This document shows positions 50,950 through 64,000 of a stretch of 64,000 nucleotides of DNA, in pieces (position 1 is the stretch's first letter; each line of letters begins with the position of its first letter). The DNA lies in contig JBBBDQ010001186.1 in NCBI GenBank assembly GCA_037127315.1, positions 2,995,001 through 3,059,000 on the forward strand, read 5' to 3'. A program made the position numbers and the translations under genes. Under the pieces are notes generated by a model. The model was not told the origin of the DNA. It searched no databases and saw only the letters and a program-made list of their open reading frames with translations. Origin of the DNA: Ascarosepion bandense. Its lineage: Eukaryota > Mollusca > Cephalopoda > Sepiida > Sepiidae.

Positions 50950-53495
50950 TTTTTATAATCATTTCACCGCAAGCAAGGCAGGAATGCGCGGGGCTGACAG
51001 TGAGAGGAACAATCAAGGTACAAGTGATGATGAAGAAAGGATAAGAGATGAATGGGAATCAAGTCGACAGAAGTTATCAATTGACGTTGCATTTAAACTT
51101 TTGGGGATTGTAGCTACCAGAGAAATAAGCAAACGGTTAGGAGTTGCATGAACGGAAAGTACGAGAAAAGAAACTGTAGTGTAGAAGAGGCGGTTACATT
51201 TAGGTTACATTTAACTATTTCGACGGTAAAGTAGTGTAACTTTGTTGCCAATCTAGTAGCACGAGTTAATACATGTGATCATGAACCATGGAAAAAGCTC
51301 CTCAGAGAAAAACTTGTAGAAAAGATAGAGGGAAGCCACATTACAGAAAGAAAGTGGCTGGAAGCGAGTTGCTCAGTCCGGATTGATTATATTGAAGATC
51401 CTCATTTGGATTTTGTCGAGAACCTCAAGATAAATAACAAGAGCACCTGAACAAATATGGCAACAATATTCAGTGCCTTGGTCGAATGCTAGATATATAA
51501 ATTTGCTAAATGAATTATGACGAGAAAAAGTTTCTGGCACGACACAGGGGAACAACCTTCCTAACAGTAGATGCAGGTATGGATTCGATGTAGTCATTTC
51601 ATTTGATATCATTTGAGAAAGTAGGGCCAAGGAGGCGAAGTGTGATGCTCTCTGGAAGACTAGCGCTAGTAGACAAGAATGATTCTCTGTGGAGGGTAAA
51701 GAAGAGCAGATTCATTTCGGATGCAATAAATGTACGAACCATTTCATGCCTCATTCAATTAAGATTGTGTGCGATTTTTATGGGCAGCAGCCAGGTTTAC
51801 TTTGTCAAACATGACAGATTTCTTATTGAAACGGGGAAAAATCGTGTTGTCATCTGCGCAGAGACCTACTTGGAAACTGATTACATCTGGAAGATCATTG
51901 ATGAAACTCAGAAAAAGCGTACGGTCTAGAATAGAGCCTTGAGGGACATCCGCGTTCATATAATAGTATCTGGAAGCACACCCATTCAATACTATCTTCA
52001 TTATGCAATTTGTGAAATGTGAGATGATCAACTATTTCAACATTGATTATAACCTCGATTGCCTTCAAAAATGATATTAGAATCTAACAGGTCAATAATT
52101 ACAGGGATCAGAGGTCCGCTCAGAGTTAAAACAGGAACTACAGTAGAGGACTTCAAACAAGCAAGAAGAATTGAGGCAATAGTTATAGAGTTTGGAGACG
52201 ACTAGAGCCAGCTCTGGTGCACATCTTTTTAGAATTTTGCCCGGAATTCCATCACCTCCAATTGTCTTATGGGAGTAAAGATTAGAAATTATGTTACAGA
52301 TCAGAGATGGGGTTATATATATATCAGTTATTTGAGCCTCAGTTCTACGTGCGAAATTGAGTGTGGGTACTCCAGACGAGTCAAGGTCGGAGTTGGACGA
52401 GAATTTTTCAACAAAGCACTCTACATTTTTCTGCTGTAAATTTGAGGACTTCAAATTTGATTGAATAGACAAAGAATCGAGGATTTTCTGCTGTTCAGCA
52501 CAATCTTGCAGAGTCGACATTAATTTTTCGAATCAAACATGTGAGATGCTTTACACTGCTTTATTCTCTCAGCAAAAAACAGCTTATCAACATTTCGGAC
52601 ACGCTTGGATTAGTTAGGAGCAGATACAGAAAAGCGCCTATTGTGATCAGAGGTGTCACTCCGGTATAACCGAAAGAAGTGATTTCTGTGGGCGGTGCAG
52701 CCGAGCAAAAACTAGAGAACCAAGAAGTTGAACGTAGTTTAAGGTGGAATTTTCTAGATGGGATGAAAGCATCAATACAGCTTTGACCCAGGAGGAGACT
52801 TCAGAAGCGCAGTCTTGAATAGGGAGACTAAAAACTTTGTTTAAGGTACATCGCAAATAAAATCACGAAACGAGTCCCATTTTGCTTGTTGACAGCAGTA
52901 TGATATTCTACTGATTGGAGGTATCTAAATGGAAAGTGATTAGAAAGAGACATATAAAAACACCACTTCATGATCAGAGTTGTCAAGAGGGCAGAACTGC
53001 ATAACATGGCAAGAGTCCGGGATAGAAGTAAAAAGAGATCTAGAAGAAAAATATCCATTTTGGTTACTGGGGAAACGTGTGGGAAATCCACCACTTGTGT
53101 GACATACTGGGTGATTGATAAATTCAGTGTTTGGACTTCACCAAGATCAGTGACAGAGTTTTCAGCAACTTGGCCCAATGGGCATTGAAGTCACCGAACT
53201 CAAAAGGGAGAAAGGAATTGGCATGAACTATATTATCTGAAATACTATATAGCATTAAGCAGTCAGTAAAAGAAACAGAGCGGTAAAGAATGAAGAGATA
53301 GCTTACTAAGTTTAGCAGAGATAGACGAAGACACATGCTGTGCAGTTTAAAAGATATTCATAATCAGAGTCAATATAAGAAATAAACACGTTTGAATCGT
53401 CTGAACATTTAGACAGCTGTATAAAAATAGAGAAAGCAATATACAAGCGTGAGTAGATTATGACAAGAAGCTTCATCATGAGCATCGTTGACATA
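50950..53495 (-). mobile_element. CR1/Jockey-like LINE, near full length but degenerate
   Basis: On the minus strand, from the 3' tail at 50950: C-terminal region (51100-51480), thumb (51600-51760), YADD box as CADDNTIFPRFN with FLSFINDLPDVI just before it (51770-51960, so Tyr is changed to Cys), fingers (52080-52330), linker, and endonuclease debris (52830-53495) including SVTDLGEVQTLNLSITQYVT, FGDFNAHW and LYSISDN. The GDFNAH motif is part of the APE-type nuclease active site. No frame survives. Confidence 0.82.
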
Positions 53496-53690
53496 TTAAG
53501 AAAAGCCCTCCTACCACTTGGTTATAGTCCCTAAAATTGCGCTTCAACTCTGCTGCATGGTCCTGGGCATGACGATAAACTGCATCTGGCAGCAAGGCCT
53601 CTAATAGGGAGATTGTGAGGAGCAAAAAACCACCTCTTAATTGCTGTTGTTCCGAGGCCCACCTGACCCGAAGTGGTAGCACCTGTTAGG
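53496..53690 (-). other. coding-like fragment of unknown origin
   Basis: The minus frame 53682-53476 reads LPLRVRWASEQQQLRGGFLL, ISLLEALLPDAVYRHAQDHA and AELKRNFRDYNQVVGG. Amphipathic composition and balanced codon content differ from the flanking debris. It might be a remnant of a retroelement protein or a host exon. I do not recognise the family. Confidence 0.35.
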
Positions 53691-53784
53691 GTTCCAGCTA
53701 TGGATAAATATTTAACCCCCAAACTGGGCTCAAAATACTATGAAAGTATAAAAATAAACTTTTATCGGAATATATACATAAAAA

Positions 53785-54118
53785 TACTATTTGCAACTTC
53801 TACTCCAACGGTTTCTTTCCTCACACTTCCCGATTGTGGAATTCCCTTCCACACGATTGCTTCCCCGACGGTTACAATCTCCAGGAGTTTAAATGTAAGG
53901 TCAATAGACACCTCCTAACACACTTACCTGCTCCCATTCTATCAAACACTCTTCCCATCTGCCCAACCCTCATCCTCGGTATCCTTACTCATCTGTCACC
54001 TTCCTCCTGCCATTCCCTATGTCTAACCATTCCTTCTCTTTACCTTCCCCTATGTAGCCCCATGCGCAATAGTGGCAGTGGAATGCCTTGCTTGGGGTGA
54101 AATGATTAAAAAAAAAAA
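53785..54118 (+). mobile_element. CR1/Jockey-like LINE 3' end, 5'-truncated
   Basis: Plus strand: NCNFYSNGFF-like start, DCGIPFHTIASPTVTISRSL, then the NVRSIDTS frame, 3' UTR and tail TTGCTTGGGGTGAAATGATT with a long A-run (54108-54122). Low divergence from the 57.8 kb copy suggests a relatively young insertion. Confidence 0.88.
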
Positions 54119-54619
54119 AAAATAGATTTCTATAGAAAAATTTTATCAGCAATACATTTTGGAAGAAAAAAATTACTATAACACATTTTTGAAGGAAAAA
54201 ATTATTCTCAGCAAAACATTTGAAATACAAAACTAGAAGACATTTTCTGTTTGCTAAAACAAAAAATGGTAAAAAAACAAAAATTTTAATTAAAATCTGA
54301 CTAAATCAACCTTTTCACTATAACCGAACATTAAAAGAAAAGCCCTCACCTTTTTGGCATTAAATAATCCACAGAGGTTGATATGCCGTTAAACAAAACT
54401 CAGACTCAGACTCACACTCAAACTCAACTCTACTGCAGGCTGAACGAAGTTTTATTATTGATTTCATAATGGGATATGATGAGTGCACTCGGAAACTCTC
54501 GAAGACGTGTGCATCACCCTTCGTCATTAGATGTTCCTCAATATGAATTGTTGGGCCTATTTTCAGATATAAATCTGAAATACGATGCATTTTCCATTAA
54601 GTTTCCCTCTATCTTTTAT

Positions 54620-54940
54620 GTTATCATTTCCCTCCGAGCAAGACAATAAAAGCATTAAGATAGGAGAAAACGAACAATCTTATGAAGGATAAAGAACAAA
54701 CAATAAAAAAAGGAGTTACGAAGATAATGATTGATATTACATTTCAATTTTTGAAGACCAAAGTCAACTGGAAAGCAAGAAGTCAGAAAAGAGTTTCACA
54801 ATCGAGTAGTGCGAAAGAAGAAACTGTTAGCATAAAACTTGCGGATACATCTAACCATTTCAACTGAAAAATGAAGAGACCTAACTTCTAATCTAGTGTT
54901 GAGTATAATTTATAAAATTGACCTACCAAAGAAGAAAGTT
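54620..54940 (-). mobile_element. old LINE 3' portion
   Basis: The plus phrases TTATCATTTCCCTCCGAGCAAGAC, GATTGATATTACATTTCAATTTTTGAAGA and CATCTAACCATTTCAACTGAAAAATG correspond to the tail, the NLQEFKCK block and the HFTVKP block. Strongly diverged. Confidence 0.6.
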
Positions 54941-54952
54941 TATCAGAATTAT

Positions 54953-55338
54953 ATTACCGGCCATAATTTTTAGGTCACCCCTATTGTTTGAAAAAGATGA
55001 TGTATTTCATACTATTTTTTAGTGTTTATTGCCAAGTAAAATAACTGTAAATAAAATGGCTCTTTTATTAATATTACACAATAATATGTACACCAAATGA
55101 ATTTATAAATATTTAATAATGACCTATACTGCAGTTTCATCAATGAAAAAATGAAGAAAATTTAAGGTGATTCGGACGAGTTCATCTTTGCTTCCTTACC
55201 ATGTAAAATATCGCTAAGTACTAATAACAAAAGAACCATTCTATTTTCATTTGGCAATAAATACTAAAAATAGTATGAAATGAATCATTTCTTTTAAAAA
55301 AACTAGGGGTTGCCTATTAATTATTGCCGGTAGTGTAT
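54953..55338. mobile_element. Tc1-derived MITE
   Basis: Terminal repeats ATTACCGGCCATAATTTTTAGG and, at the right, ATTATTGCCGGTAGTGTA. The two halves are partly inverted copies of each other (ATTTCATACTATTTTTTAGTGTTTATTGCC at left, GGCAATAAATACTAAAAATAGTATG at right). No transposase frame. Confidence 0.78.
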
Positions 55339-55496
55339 ATCCAGGAAAATATTTTTAGATAAAACTGAATGAACATATATGACATGATTAAAGTGACTGA
55401 AAACAAGATGATAGATGAGGATTAACAACATTGCAGATTCTTCTACGAATTTAATCAAGGATAATCTAAGTTTGTTTTTGGTTTTTATTCTCGGGT

Positions 55497-55680
55497 GTTA
55501 TAGTGGTTAGCTGATCTGAATGAGAATTCAAAGATAAGATTTCGAATACCATCTTTGGCTCGTTGCATTCACTTACATACAAATATTTTTTGAAAAGCCA
55601 TATATGCATATACTTCATTCGGCTATGGATAAAATAGTAGGTCATGAATCTGGAAAAGTTATTTCTATTCTAAGAAAATA
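55497..55680 (+). mobile_element. diverged tRNA-derived SINE (SINE-A related)
   Basis: Head GGTGTTATAGTGGTTAGCTG (box A-like) and GATTTCGAATACC (box B-like), then TTGCATTCACTTACATACAAATA, equal to the SINE-A body start. The remaining body is diverged. Confidence 0.6.
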
Positions 55681-55840
55681 GTTAATGCCATATTCTCTCA
55701 AAGGAAAAAATAGAAAAACAAAGATTATTCATACAATCCAAAATAATTTCGCCTTTAAATAGACTACAAAGGGTTGATAAACAGTAAAAAACAAATCGAT
55801 AAACCAAGAATTATATATATCAAACTGAGTCTGTTCATCA

Positions 55841-55895
55841 ATCTCTCTCTCTTCCTCTCTTTCTCTTTCTCTCTCTCTCTATATATATATATATA
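55841..55895. repeat. (TC)n/(TA)n compound microsatellite
   Basis: TC-rich tract followed by about eight TA units. Confidence 0.92.
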
Positions 55896-56218
55896 AACTT
55901 ATTTTATAAATGGAACTTTGTGTGTGTGTGTATGTGTGTGTCTCTGTGTATGTGTGTCCGTTACCTATAGACTCCGAAACGGCTGAATCGGTTTTCTTGA
56001 AAATTTACACAGTTGTACTATAAGCGTCTACGAGTGTTCTTGGCTAGGTTTTGTGTCGAGGTACCCCCGATAAATATTGAAAATCTATAATCGAAAAAAT
56101 CGAGTTATAGAAGGAGTGGTCCGATTTTAATCAAATTTGATACACTCATAGACAAAGACATAAGAAACGATATCCAGAAGTTTCAAGGTTGCAGTTCCTA
56201 CAATATTGCAGAAAATCG

Positions 56219-56276
<58 letters not shown>

Positions 56277-56660
56277 ACAAGATGTTTGTGTGTGTGTCTG
56301 TTTATCTGCCTGTATGTCTGTATTTTTTCAGCCCTTTTATTTTAGTTTTTTCTTCGGGTTTGGCTCTAATTAGGTATAATTGTAGTTCATAGTCTCAGCG
56401 ATGATACCATTTACTCAGAGGACTTATTTAGCCTTCAAAATTCAGTTTACGACGAAAAAAACTTATTTGATATTGATACCAGGAAATCAAAATTTGACTT
56501 ACATCCATTCATTTTTCTTTCAATCTACGGTTTCGTTTTACCTGGAAACAAATATTGCTTTTTAGTCTTTCGTGCCAACGTCCAAATAGTTTGAGCTCCA
56601 GTACCATAGATTAGTTTTAAAGCTTTCATTACACCTGAGCAACGACGGGCTATAATGTTA
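55896..56660 (+). mobile_element. Helitron-like non-autonomous unit, copy 2
   Basis: Same two-block unit as 28350-29090 and about 90% similar. Block 1 goes from AAACTTATTTTATAAATGG to GCAGAAAATCGATAAT, an internal (TA)n at 56222-56275 sits at the same place as in copy 1, and block 2 goes from GACAAGATGTTTGTGTG to GAGCAACGACGGGCTATAATG. No coding capacity. Confidence 0.62.
56222..56275. repeat. (TA)n microsatellite inside the Helitron-like unit
   Basis: About 27 TA units; copy 1 has about nine at the equivalent position. Confidence 0.97.

Positions 56661-56709
<49 letters not shown>
56660..56709. repeat. (TA)n microsatellite
   Basis: About 24 TA units at the end of the Helitron-like unit. 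Confidence 0.97.
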
Positions 56710-56711
<2 letters not shown>

Positions 56712-56935
56712 ATAACTCAAAAAGGTTACTGAATGATAAACAACCAAGACGGAGGTTGTAAAATACAATATTAATCTTTATAATATCAACAAAACACAAT
56801 ACTGTGTGAACTAGCTAACCAATCCTACTGGTGAACTGCTAGACAGCAATATAATCCCATTCTGAATAGTATTCAACGTATTTATGAGGATTGGAACAGA
56901 CCGACCCATTAATGTTCATAGGCACGTATATAACA

Positions 56936-56937
<2 letters not shown>

Positions 56938-57005
<68 letters not shown>

Positions 57006-57006
57006 C
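56938..57006. repeat. (CTAT)n microsatellite
   Basis: About 17 perfect CTAT units. Confidence 0.98.
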
Positions 57007-57269
57007 AGCACGTCCTATTTCTGAATATTCTTTCATTTCGTTTCTGTACATATAAGTTAAAGCTATAAAATAGTTTTATATTGTAAGACATAGTTGGAGA
57101 AAAAGGAGGTGGATTCATACCTTTCCCAAGTTTATTTGCTCGCAACTGAAAAAAGAGAGTTGAAATTGTATTTTTGGTAAATTGTTTCCCGAAATTTTTC
57201 ACTCAATTTTCAGTTTTATACTTTCATGTTTCGTTTGGACTTTAACTAAGTTAAAACTTAGTAATTGTT

Positions 57270-57385
57270 TTAAAAATTGGAGTAGATAGTACCTACTATC
57301 ACCCGGTTTCAAACTCCATCTCCTTCTTTTGAACAGGAGTAGAGGTGATCGCCTTATTTCTTGTTTAGGAAAGGGTTCACGGTTC
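57270..57385 (+). mobile_element. fragment of the 140-bp-unit repeat
   Basis: GGAGTAGATAGTACCTACTATCACCCGG, then GAACAGGAGTAGAGGTGA and CTTGTTTAGGA match the unit seen at 7346-7690 and 12325-12672, at lower similarity. Confidence 0.6.
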
Positions 57386-57411
57386 ATCTACCTCATCCTT
57401 CGGTCTTAGTG

Positions 57412-57690
57412 CTAGTTCAGCTGGAAGCTCTTTGCAGTTATTGAGTATGGTGGCAACGTCTCTTCATTCTGAGGGTACCGGTTTAGCAGTTTCCTGATTG
57501 CTGCTTCCGACTGGTAGTTAAGAGCCCGAACTCTTGCGTAGCGTCTTGACAGGCTGCTCTGATCAACAGTTGAATAATATCGGGGTTCCTGTAGGGCGTC
57601 CCTGCATGAACTTCTGGTGGGCAACCCCGAGGCCACATTATGTTGCAGGCTGCGCCAGTCTCCATCCCTCAGATGCTGCAAACAGTGACC
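57412..57690 (-). other. coding-like fragment of unknown origin
   Basis: The minus frame 57681-57412 reads LRDGDWRSLQHNVASGLP, RSSCRDALQEPRYYST, DQSSLSRRYARVRALNYQSE and AAIRKLLNRYPQNEETLPPY over about 85 codons. The segment is GC-richer than its surroundings and has protein-like composition. TTTGCAG directly before the reading (57683 side) could be a splice acceptor, so it may be a host exon, or a piece of a retroelement. I do not recognise it. Confidence 0.4.
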
Positions 57691-57769
57691 GACTCATTCT
57701 TCTCTAGACCTCTCTCCTCAACTAAAACACTATGAAAAAAAAAACAAACAAAATAGCAAAACCAAACCA

Positions 57770-60424
<2,655 letters not shown>

Positions 60425-60443
60425 GAAAATAACAAACCAGCTG

Positions 60444-60505
60444 GAACTGGAACACTGTTCTCCGATTTCAAATTCCGAGCCGTTATTCCATTAGAACACC
60501 CGCAT
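60444..60505 (-). mobile_element. SINE head fragment
   Basis: The minus strand reads GGATATGCGGGTGTTCTAATGG, then CGGCTCGGAATTTGAAATCGG, similar to the SINE-A head. It is inserted directly at the LINE tail. Confidence 0.5.
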
Positions 60506-61163
60506 ATCCAAGCTTGCAGCACGTGGTATTCCCAAGTGGTGTCTCTCATCTAGAGAGTGAGCAGACTCGACTTCGATTTAACTTCGGGGATCGAGATCCG
60601 GTGTTTCGACAAGATACGGTTATAAGTCTGTACAGGCTAAAAACACGAGAAATATTAAGTGTGTTTTTGATTCAGAAGAATTGTTGTCCAAATGCAATTG
60701 GTTTGTGTGCGTTTATGACATGACCTCCTTTGTATGTGAACAGTTTTTTCTTCATACATTGATGACTCAGAATATTACAATGTCCGTTTACCGGCGGAGA
60801 TGAACTTGATATTGCTATCCTGCAGATTATGCAGTTTGTTTTAACCGAACAAAAAAAGCGGCAAACAAAATCAATTCATGAACGCCTTATAAAATTAATT
60901 TCAGAACATAGAACAATTTGTTAGGACTTAATATTTGGATTTGTGAAATTTGCGCACGTTCTGTGATTATCATTGATAAATAACAACATAACGTTTTTTG
61001 TAGGTTCTGAAAAATGCACATTCAGTAGAATTAAAACAAACAAAAGATTAATCGTAGGTTTTTTTTTCTCAACTTTTTATTATTGTATCACCTTTTTCAG
61101 AGTTTGCCTGTCCCAGAGAACTCTTGCATAAAAAATATTATATACCATTATATATATCTATCC

Positions 61164-61165
<2 letters not shown>
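60506..61165. other. unassigned interval
   Basis: No signature recognised. Confidence 0.4.

Positions 61166-61214
<49 letters not shown>
61166..61214. repeat. (TA)n microsatellite
   Basis: About 24 TA units at the left end of the foldback element. Confidence 0.98.
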
Positions 61215-61217
<3 letters not shown>

Positions 61218-61643
61218 TAATACCGGTCACCCCAGTTTTTAAAAAAATGTATTTTATACTATTTTTAGTATGTATTGCCAAATGTATAATTCTAAATGAA
61301 AATAAAATGGTTCTTTTGTTAATACAGCACAATAACATGTGCATCAAATGAACTGTTCTGGTGTCCAGTTTTTATGATCTCTTCCTCATGCTGGTCTCTT
61401 CTTCTTACTGGCCTTTGCTTCGGCCAGCCAATAAGAAGAAGAGACTAGTATGGGGAAGAGATCACAAAAACTGGTCACCAGAGCAGTTCATTTGGTGCAC
61501 ATGTTATTGTGCTGTATTAACAAAAGAACCATTCTATTATCGTTTAAAATTATCCACCTCACACTAAATACTAAATATAGTATAAAATACATCATTTCTT
61601 TTAAAAAAGCCGGGGTTGCCTAATAATGATGGCCGGTAGTGTA
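61218..61643. mobile_element. Tc1-derived foldback element (near-complete palindrome)
   Basis: The two halves, 61218-61413 and 61422-61643, are inverted copies across their whole length with an 8-nt central loop (61414-61421). Termini TACCGGTCACCCC at left and GATGGCCGGTAGTGTA at right. Each half carries the Tc1 transposase block (plus strand right half: ANKKKRLVWGRDHKNWSPEQF). So this is one half-element duplicated head to head, able to form a long hairpin RNA. Confidence 0.85.
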
Positions 61644-61711
61644 GATATATATAATGACAAAAATACTTAACACATAATTAAAACTTTTAATTATATGTTG
61701 AGTTTTCATCT

Positions 61712-61731
61712 CAATATATATATATATATAT
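61712..61731. repeat. short (TA)n tract
   Basis: About 10 TA units beside the tail of a LINE copy. Confidence 0.9.
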
Positions 61732-62142
61732 GTTTTTTTAATCATATCACCCCAAGCAAGGCACTCCACTGCCACTATTGCGCATGGGGCCTACATAGGG
61801 GAAGGTAAAGAGAAGGAGTGGTTAGACATAGGGAATGTCAGGAGGAAGGTGACAGATGAGTAAGGATAGCGAGGATGAGGGTTAGGCAGATGGGAAGAGT
61901 GTTTGATAGAATGGGAGCAGGTTAGTGTGTTAGGAGGTGTCTATTGACCTTACATTTAAACTCCTGGAGATTGTATCTCTCGGGGAAGCAATCGTGTGGA
62001 AGAGAATTCCACAGTCAGGAAGTGCGAGGAAAGAAACTGTTGGAGTAGAAGTTGCGGTTGCATTTTATTGGTTTCACTGTAAAAGGGTGGGATCTAGTTG
62101 CTAATCTAGTATCTCGTGCAAATTCGTATTTGGGGGCACCTA
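61732..62142 (-). mobile_element. CR1/Jockey-like LINE 3' end, 5'-truncated
   Basis: Minus strand, from the T-run and ATCATATCACCCCAAGCAAGG on plus, through the 3' UTR and the NLQEFKCKVNRHLL, CNRNFYSNSFF and HFTVKP blocks, to the PKYEFA region at 62142. Low divergence. Confidence 0.88.
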
Positions 62143-62587
62143 AATACTCTAAATTATATCCATTGAGCTCTATTTTTATCTAATTGTTATTTTATATTAA
62201 TTTGATTAAATTTTTTAGATTATCGTCTCCGTCATCCCGGGTTGCCATTCCTACTTTTTTGGAAACTTTGAAATAGTTTTCATATCCCAGTGAATCCCGA
62301 CATAAAATTATTATATATTATTATTCATATCCATCTTTATTATATTTTTTATCGTAGTTCATATAGCAAAAATAATATATGAAAACCGGGCTTGCTTTCT
62401 GTACTCGAGTGAGTCACTCAAGCTACACGAACCCGCCACGTACAGGTCCTCTCCACTAATCAATGAAGCTGGTTTTACACAGACTCCATATTGACATCGC
62501 TAAATATAGTGATTTAATACATATAGTTTTTAAATACTCAGTAAAATGTCAATTCCTAATGTATGCGTCATTAATTAATTAGCGCTT
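62143..62587. other. unassigned interval
   Basis: AT-rich, no recognised element. Confidence 0.4.
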
Positions 62588-62880
62588 AGTCAGTCAGTTA
62601 AGTGCTATACGTGATACACGCTTGGGCGATCATGTCTCGAAAGAGACATGACTGACTGGGCAGAAGATTATTCCGCAATAGGTTGCCATTGCTTGCTGCG
62701 GTAGACTGGTTGCCGACCAAGGCTATAGAACCCAGTCTGTTCTGCTATTTAACCCGTAACTGGAGGGAATAGACGGATTAATACCTTTCCCAAGGGTATT
62801 TGCGCGTAAGTGAATACAATGGATTCAACTGGATTCCGCGGTTTCTCGTTCCGAGCCGATATCCACTGTACCACAACGCA
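62588..62880 (-). mobile_element. SINE-A, full-length with small head deletion
   Basis: Minus strand. Intact CTGA terminus, hairpin CATGTCTC-TTTC-GAGACATG and body. The head lacks about 18 bp around box B (AACTGGATTCCGCGG), so the internal promoter is damaged. Confidence 0.87.
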
Positions 62881-63658
62881 AAACCGTCGATTTATATTAG
62901 TGTACAACACGACTTTCTTTATGAAGTAGTGTCTATTAACATGTGTCGGAGGGTTGTCACTTAACACAGTGTGAACTGTAGAGTATCTGATCGAAAACAA
63001 AATGGCGGTGCCTATGAGAAATTATAACAATTTATTCATAGTAAATGGCAACATTCTATTTTCATAAAATGGGCCAGTACAGCCAGGAAGCAACCTTATA
63101 ACAATGCAACAGCGAAAGTGCTAGCTAAGACGAAATGCAAGAAAATAGAGTTAAGAAGATTTATTGCGTCAGTGGGAAGGAGGGCTTTTGTGCCTTGAAA
63201 ATCAGCATTTGTTAAAAAAAACGTGAACGCATTGCTTAGGGAAATTGTGTCTGCGTTCCCACTTTTCATGGGAAAAATGCAGGAAAATGAAAGATAAATT
63301 TAAAGGATTTCATTCCGACATGTATTGCGTGGTTTCAAAATAAAGTTTTTTTTCAGTTTTGCTTCGTTTGCGAAGATCCATTCACAGCCAGTCGTCTGCT
63401 TTTTCAAACGAATTGTTTTTGAGGCTCTTTGCAAATGAGGCGGAGAAAACAAGCGGAGAGTTTGTCAGCTGAAAAAATAAAATCGATATTTCGCATTCAG
63501 ATGTTTTAACGTCAACTACGATAAACGAGAAACGTATTTCACGTTTTGTAACAGACTACGTTTGTCCGTTATCTTAAGAGAAATATTTTTCTAAGCAACC
63601 ATAAGATTAGATTCAGAGTTTTTTTCAACAGCGTACACTGTTTTATTCGCGTAGCAAC
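62881..63658. other. unassigned interval
   Basis: About 780 bp without recognised gene or repeat. Confidence 0.45.
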
Positions 63659-63659
63659 G

Positions 63660-64000
63660 TACACTACCGGCCATAATTATTAAGCCACCACAGTTTTAAA
63701 AAATTACGTATTTTCTATAATTTTTAGTTTGTATTACAAAAGGGTAATTCTAAAGAAAACAGAATGGTTCTTTTGCTATTATTACTTTGCAAAATTTTAC
63801 AAGGCAGCCAGGAAGCATTTGCTTATGTCAGCCAGTAAGAAGAAAAGACTAGCATGGGGAAGAGATCACAAAAACTGGACACCAGAACAGTTCGTTTGAT
63901 TCACTTGTTATTGTGCAGTATTGACAAAAGAACTATTCTATTTTCATTTAGAATTATCCACTTGGCAATAAATACTAAAAGTTGTATGAAATACATCATT
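63660..64000 (+). mobile_element. Tc1-derived element, runs off the window
   Basis: Left terminus TACACTACCGGCCATAATTATTAAG. At 63820-63890 the plus strand carries the transposase block (SASKKKRLAWGRDHKNWTPEQF). The right arm is cut by the window end. Same family as 47539, 54953 and 61218. Confidence 0.82.

Overview
This is an AT-rich, repeat-saturated stretch of an animal nuclear genome in which I find no intact host protein-coding gene, no rRNA, no functional tRNA and no CRISPR. The mixture points to a lophotrochozoan invertebrate, and a mollusc such as a cephalopod fits best. That mixture is CR1/Jockey-type, RTE-type and R4/Dong-like LINE remnants, several Penelope-like elements, two tRNA-derived SINE families, Tc1/mariner, hAT and Helitron-like DNA elements, and very many long (TA)n arrays. 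The assignment is an inference from repeat content only.

Layout. 1-4190 is a 50-bp-unit T-rich satellite with higher-order duplication. 4310-7030 is an old LINE followed by two minisatellites. 7-13 kb has a tailed repeat with an inverted partner, SINE-A copies, a LINE split by a Tc1 fragment, a hammerhead motif at 11.19 kb and further LINE/Tc1 remnants. 13.5-18 kb holds Tc1 remnants, LINE pieces and a 779-bp hAT-like element with a perfect 8-bp target duplication. 18.9-22.7 kb is a cluster of Penelope-derived sequence, three hammerhead motifs, a SINE-B and a SINE-A. 23-28 kb has RTE fragments, a triplicated SINE-A/hairpin unit and a second SINE-B. 28-37 kb has Helitron-like units, mariner remnants, SINEs and a decayed R4/Dong-like element. 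37-41 kb has a better R4/Dong-like C-terminus and a run of Penelope remnants with a hammerhead and a perfect 45-bp inverted repeat. 41.5-54 kb is dominated by CR1/Jockey-like LINE copies in both orientations, plus SINEs, a Tc1-derived element and inverted Penelope ends with hammerheads. 54-64 kb holds the longest LINE (57.8-60.4 kb), a second Helitron-like unit and Tc1-derived foldback elements.

The main signal is a set of hammerhead-ribozyme consensus motifs (CTGANGA, a paired hairpin, GAA, then stem III and a cleavable residue) at about 11.19, 19.71, 20.43, 21.73, 40.13, 46.33, 46.71 and 48.49 kb, with decayed relatives elsewhere. Most sit in Penelope-like ends, but one family is a tRNA-derived SINE (SINE-B) whose 3' end is itself a hammerhead. 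Nearly all are followed downstream, in their own orientation, by a (TA)n array, and several have a short self-complementary stem III, as expected for ribozymes that act as dimers. A second notable pattern is that both R4/Dong-like copies lie between (TTA)n tracts, in keeping with TAA-repeat targeting known for Dong. All coordinates and homologies were read by eye, without database searches.
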